Shown piece after piece: positions 54,858-64,000 of a DNA stretch of 64,000 nucleotides. Both the position numbers and the translations under genes were made by a program. Origin of the DNA: Orientallactaga sibirica (lineage: Eukaryota > Chordata > Mammalia > Rodentia > Dipodidae); contig JAEOAD010000052.1 in assembly GCA_036365145.1 (NCBI GenBank), forward strand, positions 16,103,501-16,167,500, read 5' to 3'. The notes beneath the pieces were generated by a model, which had not been told where the DNA came from, did no database searches, and saw only the letters and a program-made list of their open reading frames with translations. Numbering within the stretch: position 1 is the stretch's first letter; the number at the start of each line of letters is the position of its first letter.

Positions 54858-54989
54858 GCTTTTCAAGATAGGGTCTCGTTCTAGCCCAGGCTGACCTGGA
54901 ATTCACTATGTAGTCTTAGGGTGGCCTCGAACTCACGGCGATCCTCCTACCTCTGCCTCTTAAAGGCATGTGTCACCACACCTGGCTCA
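54858..54989 (-). mobile_element. B1 SINE inside L1
   Basis: Occupies the same L1 position as 33580-33717 in the other copy. Its tgctgggattaa head part is lost (jumps from gcctct to taaaggcatg). Confidence 0.88.
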
Positions 54990-54992
54990 TAG

Positions 54993-54994
54993 CT

Positions 54995-55046
<52 letters not shown>

Positions 55047-55240
55047 TTCTTTTCTTTCTCTCTCTCTCTCTTTCTCTCTTTCTTCTTTTTTTCTTTTTCT
55101 TTTTCAAGGGAGGATGTCACTGTAGCCCAGGTTCACCTGGAATTCACTATGTAGTCTCAGGCTCAGGGTGGCCTTGAACTTATGGCAATCCTACCTCTGC
55201 CTCCCAAGTGCTGGGATAAAAGGTGTGTGCCACCACACCT
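54993..55240 (-). mobile_element. Second B1 SINE with (TTTC)n tail
   Basis: The tail is about 15 TTTC units plus a CT stretch (54993-55100); flank cctggctca is repeated. Inserted at the end of the previous B1. Confidence 0.88.
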
Positions 55241-56357
55241 GGCTCAATGGCCCATTTTTAAAATTTTGGGTTGTTTGATTTCTTATTATTTAGCTTTTTG
55301 AGTTCTTTGAATATTTTGGCTATTAACCATCTGTCAGATGTATAGCTGGCAAAGATTTTTTCCCATTCTGTAGGTTGTGAGGCAGAATTTTGAAGGGCCT
55401 TGGTTGTGGACTTGGGTGAGTGTTCTGTCAAGGTCTGTTGGCCTCTGAGACTTTGATTCCTATCTATAAAATGGGTATGATATTCATAGCAACTTTATGG
55501 AGTTAATCTGTCAAACAGGTAAGTCTGTGTCCTGGACACAGAGAGCCAGTAAATGGCGCTATCACCATTATCACATTTATAAATTATGGGAATGCTGCCT
55601 CTTCAGGCTTTCTACTCTGGAAAATTGTGCCCACAGCCCTCAGTGAGGTAGGAGGGCTTCTGTGAGGAAGGAGCATGGCTGAGGCTGCAGTTTTCCACAT
55701 TGCAGCCTGTTACTGAGCTCCAGAAAAAGTCCCTGGCTGATGCAGACGTTCCCCAGATTTTTCTTTTTATGGGGACATGTGAGGAAAGTAGTGAATATCT
55801 TTGCTTGAAAGCAGTTCTGTTTAAAGGCTTTCAAATGTAAACGTTATGGTCTAAGGAAAGAGGGCAGCCTTTTAAAGGAGTTTTGGCTAAAGCTCAATTT
55901 GAAACCTTTGGAAAACACTAGGGCTGGTAATGTGTGATGTTTAGTGACTCAGGGCAAAATGACCTCTTCTCCACAGAAGAGATGGGATGAGACGTGGGGG
56001 CGACAGGCAGGAAGATGCTGCAGAAGGATATTTGTGACTGAGGTGCTACCGTGTGGGCAGGGCATGGAAGCCTCTGTTTACCTCCTTCTCCTTTTCCCAG
56101 CTAGGCACAGCTTCCTTCCTGGGTGCATACCCTGAGGAAAGGAAACCTGTTTTTCTCCCTAGAGGGTTTGCATTTCCCAGAAGGGGTTCCTTCTCACCAA
56201 AGAACTATGTCAACTTGCTTTGGTACCAGCAGGGTAGAGTGAAAATTGGTTTTCCTTCTTTGAAAATAAACCTAAATAGCAGATTTAGTTCCCTAAATCA
56301 GTGCTTCCATACCATTGCTATTAAATTGTACCTGTCTAGTGCCCAATGCTCAAGGAT

Positions 56358-56450
56358 GCTATGTGGGTACTGTCAGACGGGACACAGACGTACAACTCCT
56401 CCCTCTGCTTTTACAGCACCAGAGACTCCCAGAAGCCTGTGCTCCATAGA
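56358..56450 (+). repeat. Inverted repeat, left arm
   Basis: Runs from gctatgtgggtactgtcaga to cctgtgctccataga. Contains about 25 bp (gacacagacgtac region) absent from the other arm. Confidence 0.92.
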
Positions 56451-56851
56451 TTCTTCAAGGGTGGGTCTGGTAGGCAGAGGGGGCAGTTTGAGCTGCTTCA
56501 GTACTGTCTGATGAGGGTCAACCTTACATGAAGGGTGGCAAGAGCCAGCTGAGGACCCATAGAGCCCAACCTGAGGGTATTGGTAAGCTGATGGGGTGGG
56601 ACAATTTTATCCCAAAGCCAAAACCAGCAGGTGGCCCAGGATTGGTGACAGGAGTGAACGAGCACTATATTTTCATTATGGACTTCTCTGTACCACTTGG
56701 GTGATCTTAGACAAGTCACTGAACCTCCCAGAGCATTCAGTGAGAAGACAGGGATCATGACTCCTGCTGGCACAGAGCCCAGCCTCTGGTGGGCATAGTC
56801 ACAGCTGTTCTCCTTCCTGTGTTGTGTTATTTACACTGGGGCTCCCTCAGT

Positions 56852-56920
56852 TCTATGGAGCACAGGCTTCTGGGAGTCTCTGGTGCTATAAAAGCACCCC
56901 TCTGACAGTACCCACATAGC
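56852..56920 (-). repeat. Inverted repeat, right arm
   Basis: Reverse complement of the left arm, nearly identical apart from the missing segment and a few changes. Contains ctataaaagc, a TATA-box-like string, on the plus strand. Confidence 0.92.
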
Positions 56921-57340
56921 TCCTGCTAAAGTCCTTCAGGGGCCAACCTGACAATGTGGACCCATGATCAGCTTCTTGGTGCTTCTCAGACTCTGCTTCC
57001 TGATGGGGAAATGAGGCAGGCGGGTTGAGATGACTCCTTCTAATTGGCTAAATCTTGTGCACTGATTGGTTCTGCCTATGCAGATGGAGGCAGGGACAAT
57101 GAGAGCCACACCATGCTTCCCAGTCCTATTATGGAAGTTACCTGGTGCTAGCACTGAAAACCAGACAGCTTTCAGGGCATCCTAACCATGTGGATGCAAC
57201 AGTCAGCTATGAACCGATAGGCAGGAAGGTGAAAAGTCTTCATAACTGAAATCAGTATGGCTTTTAGGCCCCAGTCTGACTGTTCACTTTTTGAAGGACT
57301 TTGGGACACATGGCTTCAGCTTTCTGCACCAAGGATCCTT

Positions 57341-57566
57341 TTTTTTTTTTTTTTTTAGATTTTATTTTCATTTATTTATTAGTGACAGAGAGAGGGTGAG
57401 AGAGAGAGAATGAGAATGGGCGCACCAGAGCCTCTAGCCATTGCAAACGAATTCCAGATGCATGTGCCACCATGTGCATCTGGTTAATGTGGGACCTGGA
57501 GAATCGAACCGGGGTCCTTAGGCTTCACAGGCATATACCTTAACTGCTAAGCCATCTCTCCAGCCC
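57341..57566 (-). mobile_element. DIP-type SINE, short subtype
   Basis: Target site aaggatcctt at 57331-57340 and 57567-57576. Confidence 0.95.
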
Positions 57567-57582
57567 AAGGATCCTTCTTTTT

Positions 57583-58022
57583 TTTATCTTTCTTTTTTTT
57601 ATTAATTATTATTTTTTTTATTGACAACTTCTATACTTATATACAAAAAACATGATATTTCCCTCCCCTCCCCCCATTCCACTTTAGAACTCCAATCTCC
57701 ATCATATCCCCTCCCTCTCTCCATTCGTCTCTCTTTTAATTTGATGTCATCATCTTTTTCTTCTATTTTGAGGGTCTTGGGAAGGTATTGCTAGGCACTG
57801 CAAGGTCATGGATATCGAGGCCAATTTCTGTCTGGGCAGTTGCATTGTAAGAAGTCATATCCTTCCTTTGGCTCTTCCATTCTATCCACCCCCTCTTCTG
57901 CAATGGTCCCTGAGCCTTGGAGGGTGTGACAGAGGTGTTTCAGTGCTGGGCACTCCTCCATCCCTTCTTCTCTGCACTATGTTGCCTTTTGGGTGATCCC
58001 AGTGGTCATCGCCATCTGAAAG
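57583..58022 (-). mobile_element. L1 3'-end fragment
   Basis: Minus-strand L1 3' UTR, truncated at its 5' side. Flanks ggatccttcttttt at 57569-57582 and 58023-58036. Same subfamily as the L1 at 52.7 kb. Confidence 0.92.
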
Positions 58023-58036
58023 GGATCCTTCTTTTT

Positions 58037-58330
58037 AACAGATGAGTGGGACAACATTGTTCTTGTCCTACATTTCAGTAATGGCAGACCCAATGAAGTG
58101 ATGATAATATGCTTTGTAACAGTGGGGCCAATGATGGAGGCTGGCTAGATCAGGACCTAGGTGTTCTGGGCTCTGAAAGGCCAGCCTCCCTGTGGAACCG
58201 GAAGGGGACATCTTGGTGTCTCATCCGCTCTGGAGGATTATGGCTTTGACTTCAGTGTGGAATTAGAAAGGACCTTCAATATGGTCCGTGTGACCATATG
58301 ACTTGCTCCATGCAAAGCTTGCATTCTCCC
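58037..58330. other. Apparently unique DNA
   Basis: Nothing recognised. Confidence 0.4.
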
Positions 58331-58337
58331 AAGAATG

Positions 58338-58586
58338 TTTTTTTTTTTTGTAAAATCAATTTCCTCAGTCTTTTGAAAATATTTATTTATCTAAATAAAT
58401 TTTAGGGAGAGAGAGAGAGAAAGAGAGAGGATGATTATGGGTACACCAAGGAGTCTAGCCACTGCAAACAAACTCCAGATGTGTCTGCCACCTTGTGCAC
58501 TGGCTTAACATGGGTACTTGGGAACTGAACCTGGGTTCTTTGGCTTTGCAGACAAGCGCCTTTCTACTAAGTCATCTCTCCAGCCC
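58338..58586 (-). mobile_element. DIP-type SINE
   Basis: aagaatg at 58331-58337 and 58587-58593. Tail-side region has an extra atcaatttcctcagtc piece. Confidence 0.93.
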
Positions 58587-58593
58587 AAGAATG

Positions 58594-59200
58594 GGTATTT
58601 CTGCCTCATGAGGCAGGCTTAACTCATTGGCAGTAGAGTGGGGCGGAGCTGACTGTACCCATCCCCACTCAAGCCTATGAAACCCCACAATACAGCTGGC
58701 TTCCTTCCCTCCTGTCTCCCAGCAACCACAGCATGCCCTACTTAGACCCCAAAGAGGGGTCACCCATCTGTTCACTCTGATAAAGGCTGGAGGGTGAGGG
58801 GCAGCAGGCTCCCATCCCATCTCTGATGTCAGATCTACAAGATTAATCCTGAATTGCAAAGGTCTCAGGAATACTGGAGTGTTTCCCCATGTCCTGACAT
58901 CACTGCACCAAACTGCTGTATGCTCCCAGAGTCAGGCAGGGCTGGCTCAGATTTACCCTCTCTTCCAGAGGTTGCTGCCCTATCCAGGGCTGCCAGTGAC
59001 AAGGTTGAGGGAGGGGTAAGCCTGAGAAGGCAAGACTGAGGCACACGAAAGAGCCAGAGGGTGTAGTGACACATGTAAAAAGTATGCCTGGCAATGGGTG
59101 TGATCTAGAGACATAGCTCTAAGGTGCCACTTGCGGAAACCTGAATTCTTTTTAGAGACGTCTATTTAGGTGAAGCTGGGAGTCTTTAAAAAATTAATTA
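58594..59200. other. Apparently unique intergenic DNA
   Basis: No repeat recognised. Short open frames on both strands, none convincing. Confidence 0.4.
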
Positions 59201-59202
59201 AT

Positions 59203-59431
59203 TGGCCTGGAGAGATGGCTTTGCAGTTAAGTCGCCTGCTTGTGAAGCCTAGTAACGCCTGTTCAAATCACCAGGTCCCATGTTTAGCCAGACACAAAAA
59301 TGATGCAAGCGTGCAATGTCGTACATGCGCAAAAAGGGGTTCACACATCTGGAGTTTGTTCACAGTGGCTGAGAGGCCCTGGCGAGCCCATTCTCTCTGT
59401 CTCTCTCTCTCTCTCAAAATAAGATAAAAAC
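59203..59431 (+). mobile_element. DIP-type SINE, long subtype
   Basis: Long-subtype middle (aatgatgcaagcgtgcaatg), moderately diverged, short tail. Confidence 0.9.
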
Positions 59432-59676
59432 AATTCATTTGTGTGTGTATGTAATGTATGTGTATGGGTACATAGATGCCATGGTGCACATGTGGAGGTC
59501 ACGCTGTCATAGTTCAAATAGATGCCCCCCAATAGATTCAGGAGTTTATTAAAGCTTTTTAGCTTTCCAGCTAGTTGGCTGGAGAAGGTGTCACTGGATG
59601 GATCCTGAGGTTCAGCCGTAAGGTGTGGTGGTGGATTTGAAATTCCAGTCTAAACATATGCAAAATGCCTGAGTTC

Positions 59677-60727
59677 CATCTTTTCCTCCTATTATGATGG
59701 TCTTACATAGGTAGTTTCAGGAGCATGTTGTAAGGAGTCATACCCTTCCTTTGGCTCTTACTTTCTTTCTTCTACCTCTTCCGCAATGGATCCTGAGCCT
59801 TGGAAGGTGTGTTAAGAGATGTTTATCTCTGTCACACCCTCCAAGGCTCAGGGCCCATTGTGGAAGAGGGGGCAGATAGAATGGAAGAGCCAAAGGAAGG
59901 GTACGACTCCTTTCAATGCAACTGTCCAGACAGAAATTGGCCTTGATATCCTTGACCTTGCAGTGCCTAGCAATACCTTAGCAAGGCCCTCATACTAGAA
60001 GAAAAAGATGATGACATCAAATTAAAAGAGAGACTAATGGCGAGAGGGAGGGGATATGGTGGAGATTGGAGTTTTAAAGGGGTATGGGGGCAGGGGAGGG
60101 AAATATCATGCATTTTTTGTATGTAAATATAGAAGTTGTCAATAAAAAAATTTAAAAAAAGATGTTTCAATGCTGAGCACTCACTCCTCTGTCCCTTCTT
60201 CTCAGCACCATCACGCCTTCTGAGTCATCCCAAGGTCACCACCATCTGAAAAGAGAAGCTTCTCTAACCAAAAGTGAGAGTAGCATTAATATATGGGTAT
60301 GGATATTAAGAGAAGTGCTTACTGGGCAGTTTGGGGAGCATAGTATATACATTTAGCGAGACAGAAGATGTTACACCCCTAGGGCTCATGACTACCCCTG
60401 TTGTAGGTTTTCAACACCAGGGATGTATTCCCTCCCATCTAGTCCAAGTAGAGAGTGGTTGGTTTCCCCCATAACAGAAATACCGCTATTGCACCTGTTG
60501 GCTCATTTGGCCTGGCTGGCCAAATTTAAAGCTTGTGGTGTCCTCTGTTGAGTATCTTCACTGGTGTTTTCTCTCTCTTCCATTGAGCTACATGCAGCAT
60601 AGCTTTTTCCAGCTTCTTGTCAGCTGGTTCACATGGAGGCTTTCAGCTCAGTTCCAGCAGGATTTCTCAGTGACCTTACAGCTCAAGTATGTGGAGTCTT
60701 CAGCAATAGGGTCTTATCATCTATCCA
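59677..60727 (-). mobile_element. L1 3'-UTR fragment inside the LTR
   Basis: Minus-strand L1 sequence lacking both its last 150 bp or so (no poly(A) end) and everything 5' of the UTR. The LTR flanks share ctg(g)agttc-like sequence. Interrupted by another L1 at 59825. Confidence 0.85.
59825..60159 (+). mobile_element. L1 3' end inside an L1
   Basis: Plus-strand L1 3' end with AATAAA and an A-rich tail. Target site agatgttt at 59817-59824 and 60160-60167. Confidence 0.93.
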
Positions 60728-61189
60728 CCTGGAATTCTTAAAGTATGCTGTGTGGTGTGGCTTTTGGGTTTTTTGCCTTGTGGCTTCTTTTTCTCTGCTT
60801 GGACCTGTGAAGGCAGGCCAGCTTCCTTGACCATTATGGAACTTCCCCTGGATCTGTAAGCTTCAATAAATATCCCTTTTTTCATAATTGTGCCTGGTTT
60901 GGAAGTTCATCTCAGCGACCTGAAGCTGTCTGCTACAGAGGCCAGCTGAGGTGTCTGTGTTCTTTTCTACATTCTTTGAGACAAAGGTTTCTTGATACTG
61001 CATATGAATGGCCAGAGAGCTTCCGATTCTTCTAGTTCAGCCTCCCATTGTCTTAGGTACTTTGAGATCAGACTCACGTGACACTTTGTATTTGGCTTTA
61101 CCATGGGTGGGTCCTGGGGACAATCCAACTCTGGTCAGCAGGCTTTGCAAGTATCTTTAGTCACTGAGTCATCTCCCCAGCCCTTTAAC

Positions 61190-61545
61190 AATGTGTGTGT
61201 ACATGTATGTATTTGTGTGCATTTGTGAGTATGCATGGCTGTGCACGTGTGCAGTTGTGTGTGCATGTATGTGGAGGTCAGAAGTGAACCTTGAGTATTG
61301 TTCCTCAGGAACATTGTCCACATTGTTTTGAGACAGGATCTCACTGGCCTGGAGCTCACCAATTAGGCTAAACTGGCTGGCCCAGGCATAGTCCTGTCTC
61401 CTCTTTCCCAGTGGTGGAATGATAAGCACATGTCACCACTACTGGCATTTTTACCTTGGTACCAACTGCATGAGTTTGATACTCATGTCCTCATTCTTAT
61501 AAGGCAATCACTTTACCACAGACTTATCTCCCTAGCTCAGAAGCT
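61190..61545 (-). mobile_element. B4-type SINE
   Basis: GT-rich tail, tatgtggaggtcagaagtg, ggcctggagctcaccaatta and a degraded head (acttatctccctagctc). Confidence 0.75.
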
Positions 61546-61547
61546 AG

Positions 61548-62118
61548 TATTCATGACTTCACCACAGAAAAGAAATTCAGGATGCACCAGTATGATGCAG
61601 AGTTGAAGTTTATTAATAAGAGATTTTAAACACAAATTTAAGCATGGGGATTACTAGAAAGAAAGCACAGGAAAGGACAAAGCACACCAAGTATGGGTGT
61701 GGGCTTCTCAAGAGCAAATTGCACTTTGGTGTTTTCGCAGTAGCCATGAATGATTTTGGTGGCTCTCAAGTAGCATCTCAACGGGCTGTTAAGAAACTTC
61801 CTCCCTCTTCTTTTTACCTTTTTGGTAAATGAGATCATAAAGTGGTTCCTGGAGTACCTCGGCTAGCATTGCCATCTGATAAGGTAAAATCATGAGTCAC
61901 AAGAGTTACATAAGGGAGTTCTTGGGGGGGCTCATAGAAAATTGTAGGTTTGCAGTTGAGAAAGGAGCTAAGATTATACTCAAAGTTGTATATGCTTAGG
62001 CCTTAAGCATGATTCATTGCTATTTAAGCATTTTTATTTAAAACATCTCTACTATCTAATATTGTCTCTGTGTAAGCATCTTTCACAGAAAATGTTAATT
62101 GTGCCTGAATTCTTTTTT
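61548..62118 (-). mobile_element. Possible retroviral LTR
   Basis: Minus-strand AATAAA (ttattaataaacttcaac) near 61610; rest unrecognised. Overlapping open frames on both strands at 61638-61838 are not convincing. Confidence 0.3.
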
Positions 62119-62132
62119 TATATTTTTATTTA

Positions 62133-62183
<51 letters not shown>

Positions 62184-62350
62184 CACATAGAGAAAGAGAA
62201 TGGGTGCTCCAGGGCCTTTAGCCACTGCAAATGAACTCCACATGCATGCACCATCTTGTGCATCTGGCTTTACATAGGTACTGGGGAATTGAACCCAGGT
62301 TGTTAGGCTTTGCAGGCAAGCACCTTAACTGCTGAGCCATCTCTCCAGCC
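62119..62350 (-). mobile_element. DIP-type SINE with (AG)n
   Basis: Short subtype; AG run of about 20 units at 62141-62182. Confidence 0.94.
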
Positions 62351-64000
62351 CCTGTGCTGGAGTTCTTGACTTTCAGTTGCTGAGAGGCTTCAGCCAGACT
62401 CTGGGTTGAGGAGCTCTTTCCCTTCCACCATATTCCCTTGATTTCCCTCGTTTTTCTATCCTACCTCAGGTAGAGTCACATGGTCTTGAGTTAGAGATAC
62501 GGTTTTGCTACTTACTAGTTGAGTAATTTTGGCAAAGTGAGGTGACCTCACTGAACCCTAATATCTTCCCCAGGTAGAATGAATGGTGCCTCTTATTGCT
62601 GAGGAGCTGGAGGATTCAGTCATATTCCTAGTCCGGCTTTTGGTCCGCACTTCCTGAATGCTGCTTGTCCATACTCCCAGCCCCTTGTCCATCAAGTTTC
62701 CTATGGTAATTTCAACCCTGAGTGCTCCAGGAAGGATTTGTGCCCTCTGCTCAAGGGCAAATCATTTTCATGTGTGAGAAGCTGAGTCTGTCCTGGGAAG
62801 GGAATGGGAAAGACCACCAAGCAGAGCTCAGAAGCTGGGATGGGGAGAGGGCCAGACATGAGCACTGCAGATAAGGTGGTGGCTGATGGGAAGCTAGGGA
62901 AAGCTGAGATGGGCGAACAGGAACCTACTATTTTTGGCAAGTTCAAGTCCTCAGTCCAGGTCAGTGACACCCTGGAGACAAGGGAGCTGCCCTAACATGA
63001 CTCGAGCCCAGCCACCTGCTGGCTTTGATTAAATGGATAATTTTAGAGTGCAGATAAAAGGAAATGGCGAGTACTTGGAGTCAGCAACAGTTCACCATGA
63101 ACATGCTGGAATAAATGTTACCCTGAATTAAAGCCCTTCTATCTGATCCTGTTCCCTTTGATATTTTCATCAAAAGCTTGAGTAATGGTCCAGAAGGCTG
63201 GATTATCAAATTAGTGAGGCATGTGGGGCTAGGAGAGGATAGGAATTAATTTGATGTGGGATCAGGTTTCCACCCTGGAATACCACCCAAAACCTGGGAC
63301 ACCAGTAGTGGTATTAAGTGTGTAGTCTTGCACTGGCACCAAGTGGGGCGACAGCTCAGTCCTGGTGTAGGAAAAGCCTGGCCTGAAAGGTATGTAACAG
63401 ATTGTGACATTTCCCCCTTAATCTGAAATTTGACACCAGAATGCATAGTCAAAGACAAAGAGGTGTCCTCTTTTCCCCTCCCCGGAAGGAGGAGGGCGAG
63501 TCACTGTGATTGTGGGTTGTTATTCTGGGGACAAAACCCAGGGTTCACTCCGAGACCTGCAGGAAGGAGAAGTATCTTCTTTCTTAGGGGATACTGCTTT
63601 GACGCGGCCTTGCTGCTCTTGTGCCTGTGATCCAGGGGAAAGAGCAGGAGTGGGGTGTTAGGGTCCTGTGGGTTCTCTCTGCACACCTATTATCTGGCAT
63701 GGCAAAGATGTATGCCAAGTGCTCAATGGAAAGTGGCAGATGGTTTGTTTGGGGACTAAAGGGTCTCAGGTTGCCCCATTGTGGGAAGATCTGGGAAAGA
63801 ATCCTACATGGGCTCTGGCTCCATGGGTGCCAGCATCTCCATTCTGGCCCCACAGAAGTTTCCGCTGTCTTTTTCTGTCCCTCTTCCCAGACAGCTATGG
63901 AACAGCCAGGAACAGAAGGCAGGGGTAGAGGAGAACATGGCATTTTCCTTTCTAGACCCCTCAGGCTAAGGTCCTAGTCCATCTTGGGAACAGGGAGAAC
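62351..64000. other. Unique intergenic DNA at the window's end
   Basis: 1.65 kb without any recognised repeat. Overlapping frames of 60-119 codons lie on both strands at 63430-63977, none with family resemblance or splice context. By human synteny the KCNK3 3' side should lie in this direction, but I cannot recognise it here. Confidence 0.45.

Larger units (their letters stand above)
52694..55377 (-). mobile_element. L1 retrotransposon, 5'-truncated
   Basis: Same subfamily as 31883-35335, and collinear with it from the 3' end (minus-strand ttgtcaataaaa) to the ORF2 segment that encodes the equivalent of about 33840. Recognisable protein stretches: [20 protein letters not shown] and CPSTDEWIMKM. 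3' UTR about 52694-54168. Contains a DIP (54559-54768) and two B1 elements. A weak flank similarity (ggctgaatcttt/ggcagaatttt) may be the decayed target-site duplication. Confidence 0.9.
55378..57330. other. Largest SINE-free unique block upstream of SLC35F6
   Basis: About 1.95 kb with no SINE or LTR recognised. Contains the inverted repeat 56358-56450 / 56852-56920. A 152-codon plus-strand frame (56053-56511) has no family resemblance and ends within the repeat arm. Candidate regulatory DNA. Confidence 0.45.
59505..60937 (+). mobile_element. MaLR-type LTR split by an L1
   Basis: Left part 59505-59676 starts tgtcatagttcaaatag. Right part about 60728-60937 has AATAAA near 60864 and ends gctgtctgctaca. 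Same family as 14949-15280, which shows the uninterrupted order. Confidence 0.88.
59438..61182 (-). mobile_element. B4-type SINE split by an LTR
   Basis: Tail part 59438-59504 (atgtggaggtca) and remainder 60938-61182 (gaggccagctgaggtgtctg ... gagtcatctccccagccc). The outermost layer of a four-level nest. Confidence 0.65.

Noticed and set aside
56053..56511. 152-codon plus-strand frame in the unique block
   Set aside because: No recognisable domain, no splice or promoter context, and it ends in an inverted-repeat arm.
63430..63977. Overlapping frames of 60-119 codons on both strands at the window end, considered as KCNK3 or another gene
   Set aside because: None resembles a KCNK3 exon (pore GYG region) or another family; mutual overlap indicates chance.

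Overview
This is a repeat-saturated stretch of rodent nuclear DNA with one complete protein-coding gene. The lineage is read from its SINEs. There are dozens of B1 copies, and dozens of copies of a tRNA-derived family with an A-box-like head (ggagagatggcttagcagtt), a B box (ggttcgattcc), an AG/CT-rich stretch and an (AAAT)n tail. I recognise this family as the DIP-type, B2-superfamily SINE of jerboas and allies (Dipodoidea). B4-type SINEs, one ID element, MaLR LTRs and L1s complete the picture. The species assignment is inference; the rodent assignment is firm.

1-19.5 kb: SLC35F6 on the minus strand, six coding exons at 19290-19366, 9729-9801, 8547-8718, 7787-7999, 7143-7253 and 3194-3663. 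All junctions are GT-AG and in phase, giving 371 codons, the same length as the human protein. A CpG-rich promoter with a CACGTG E-box lies around exon 1. Intron 5 holds a 1.35-kb minisatellite of about 28 copies of a 50-bp unit. Intron 1 holds a 59-bp segment copied into a B4 SINE.

19.5-64 kb: the region upstream of SLC35F6. I see no functional gene here. It holds a MaLR provirus with both LTRs (20.7-22.1 kb), SINE pile-ups with repeated target sites (25.0-26.2, 26.9-27.4 and 57.3-58.0 kb), an internally deleted L1 (31.9-35.3 kb), an old L1 broken into pieces (40.6-44.6 kb), a MaLR fragment followed by an ERVK-like LTR with a tRNA-Lys-type primer site (45.5-47.7 kb), a processed PNRC2 pseudogene (48.0-49.95 kb), a second L1 (52.7-55.4 kb) and a four-level nest of B4, LTR, L1 and L1 (59.4-61.2 kb). 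The main islands of apparently unique DNA are 15.4-16.9, 23.8-24.6, 27.8-28.7, 36.4-37.6, 39.5-40.6, 55.4-57.3 and 62.4-64.0 kb.

In human, SLC35F6 lies between KCNK3 (upstream) and CENPA (downstream). I recognise neither here, so the window is probably SLC35F6 plus intergenic DNA. I found no new biological system. The most interesting signals are structural: the minisatellite, the templated 59-bp insertion, repeated use of single retrotransposition sites, a B1 at the same point of two L1 copies, the PNRC2-SINE fusion, and an inverted repeat in unique DNA near 56.4-56.9 kb.
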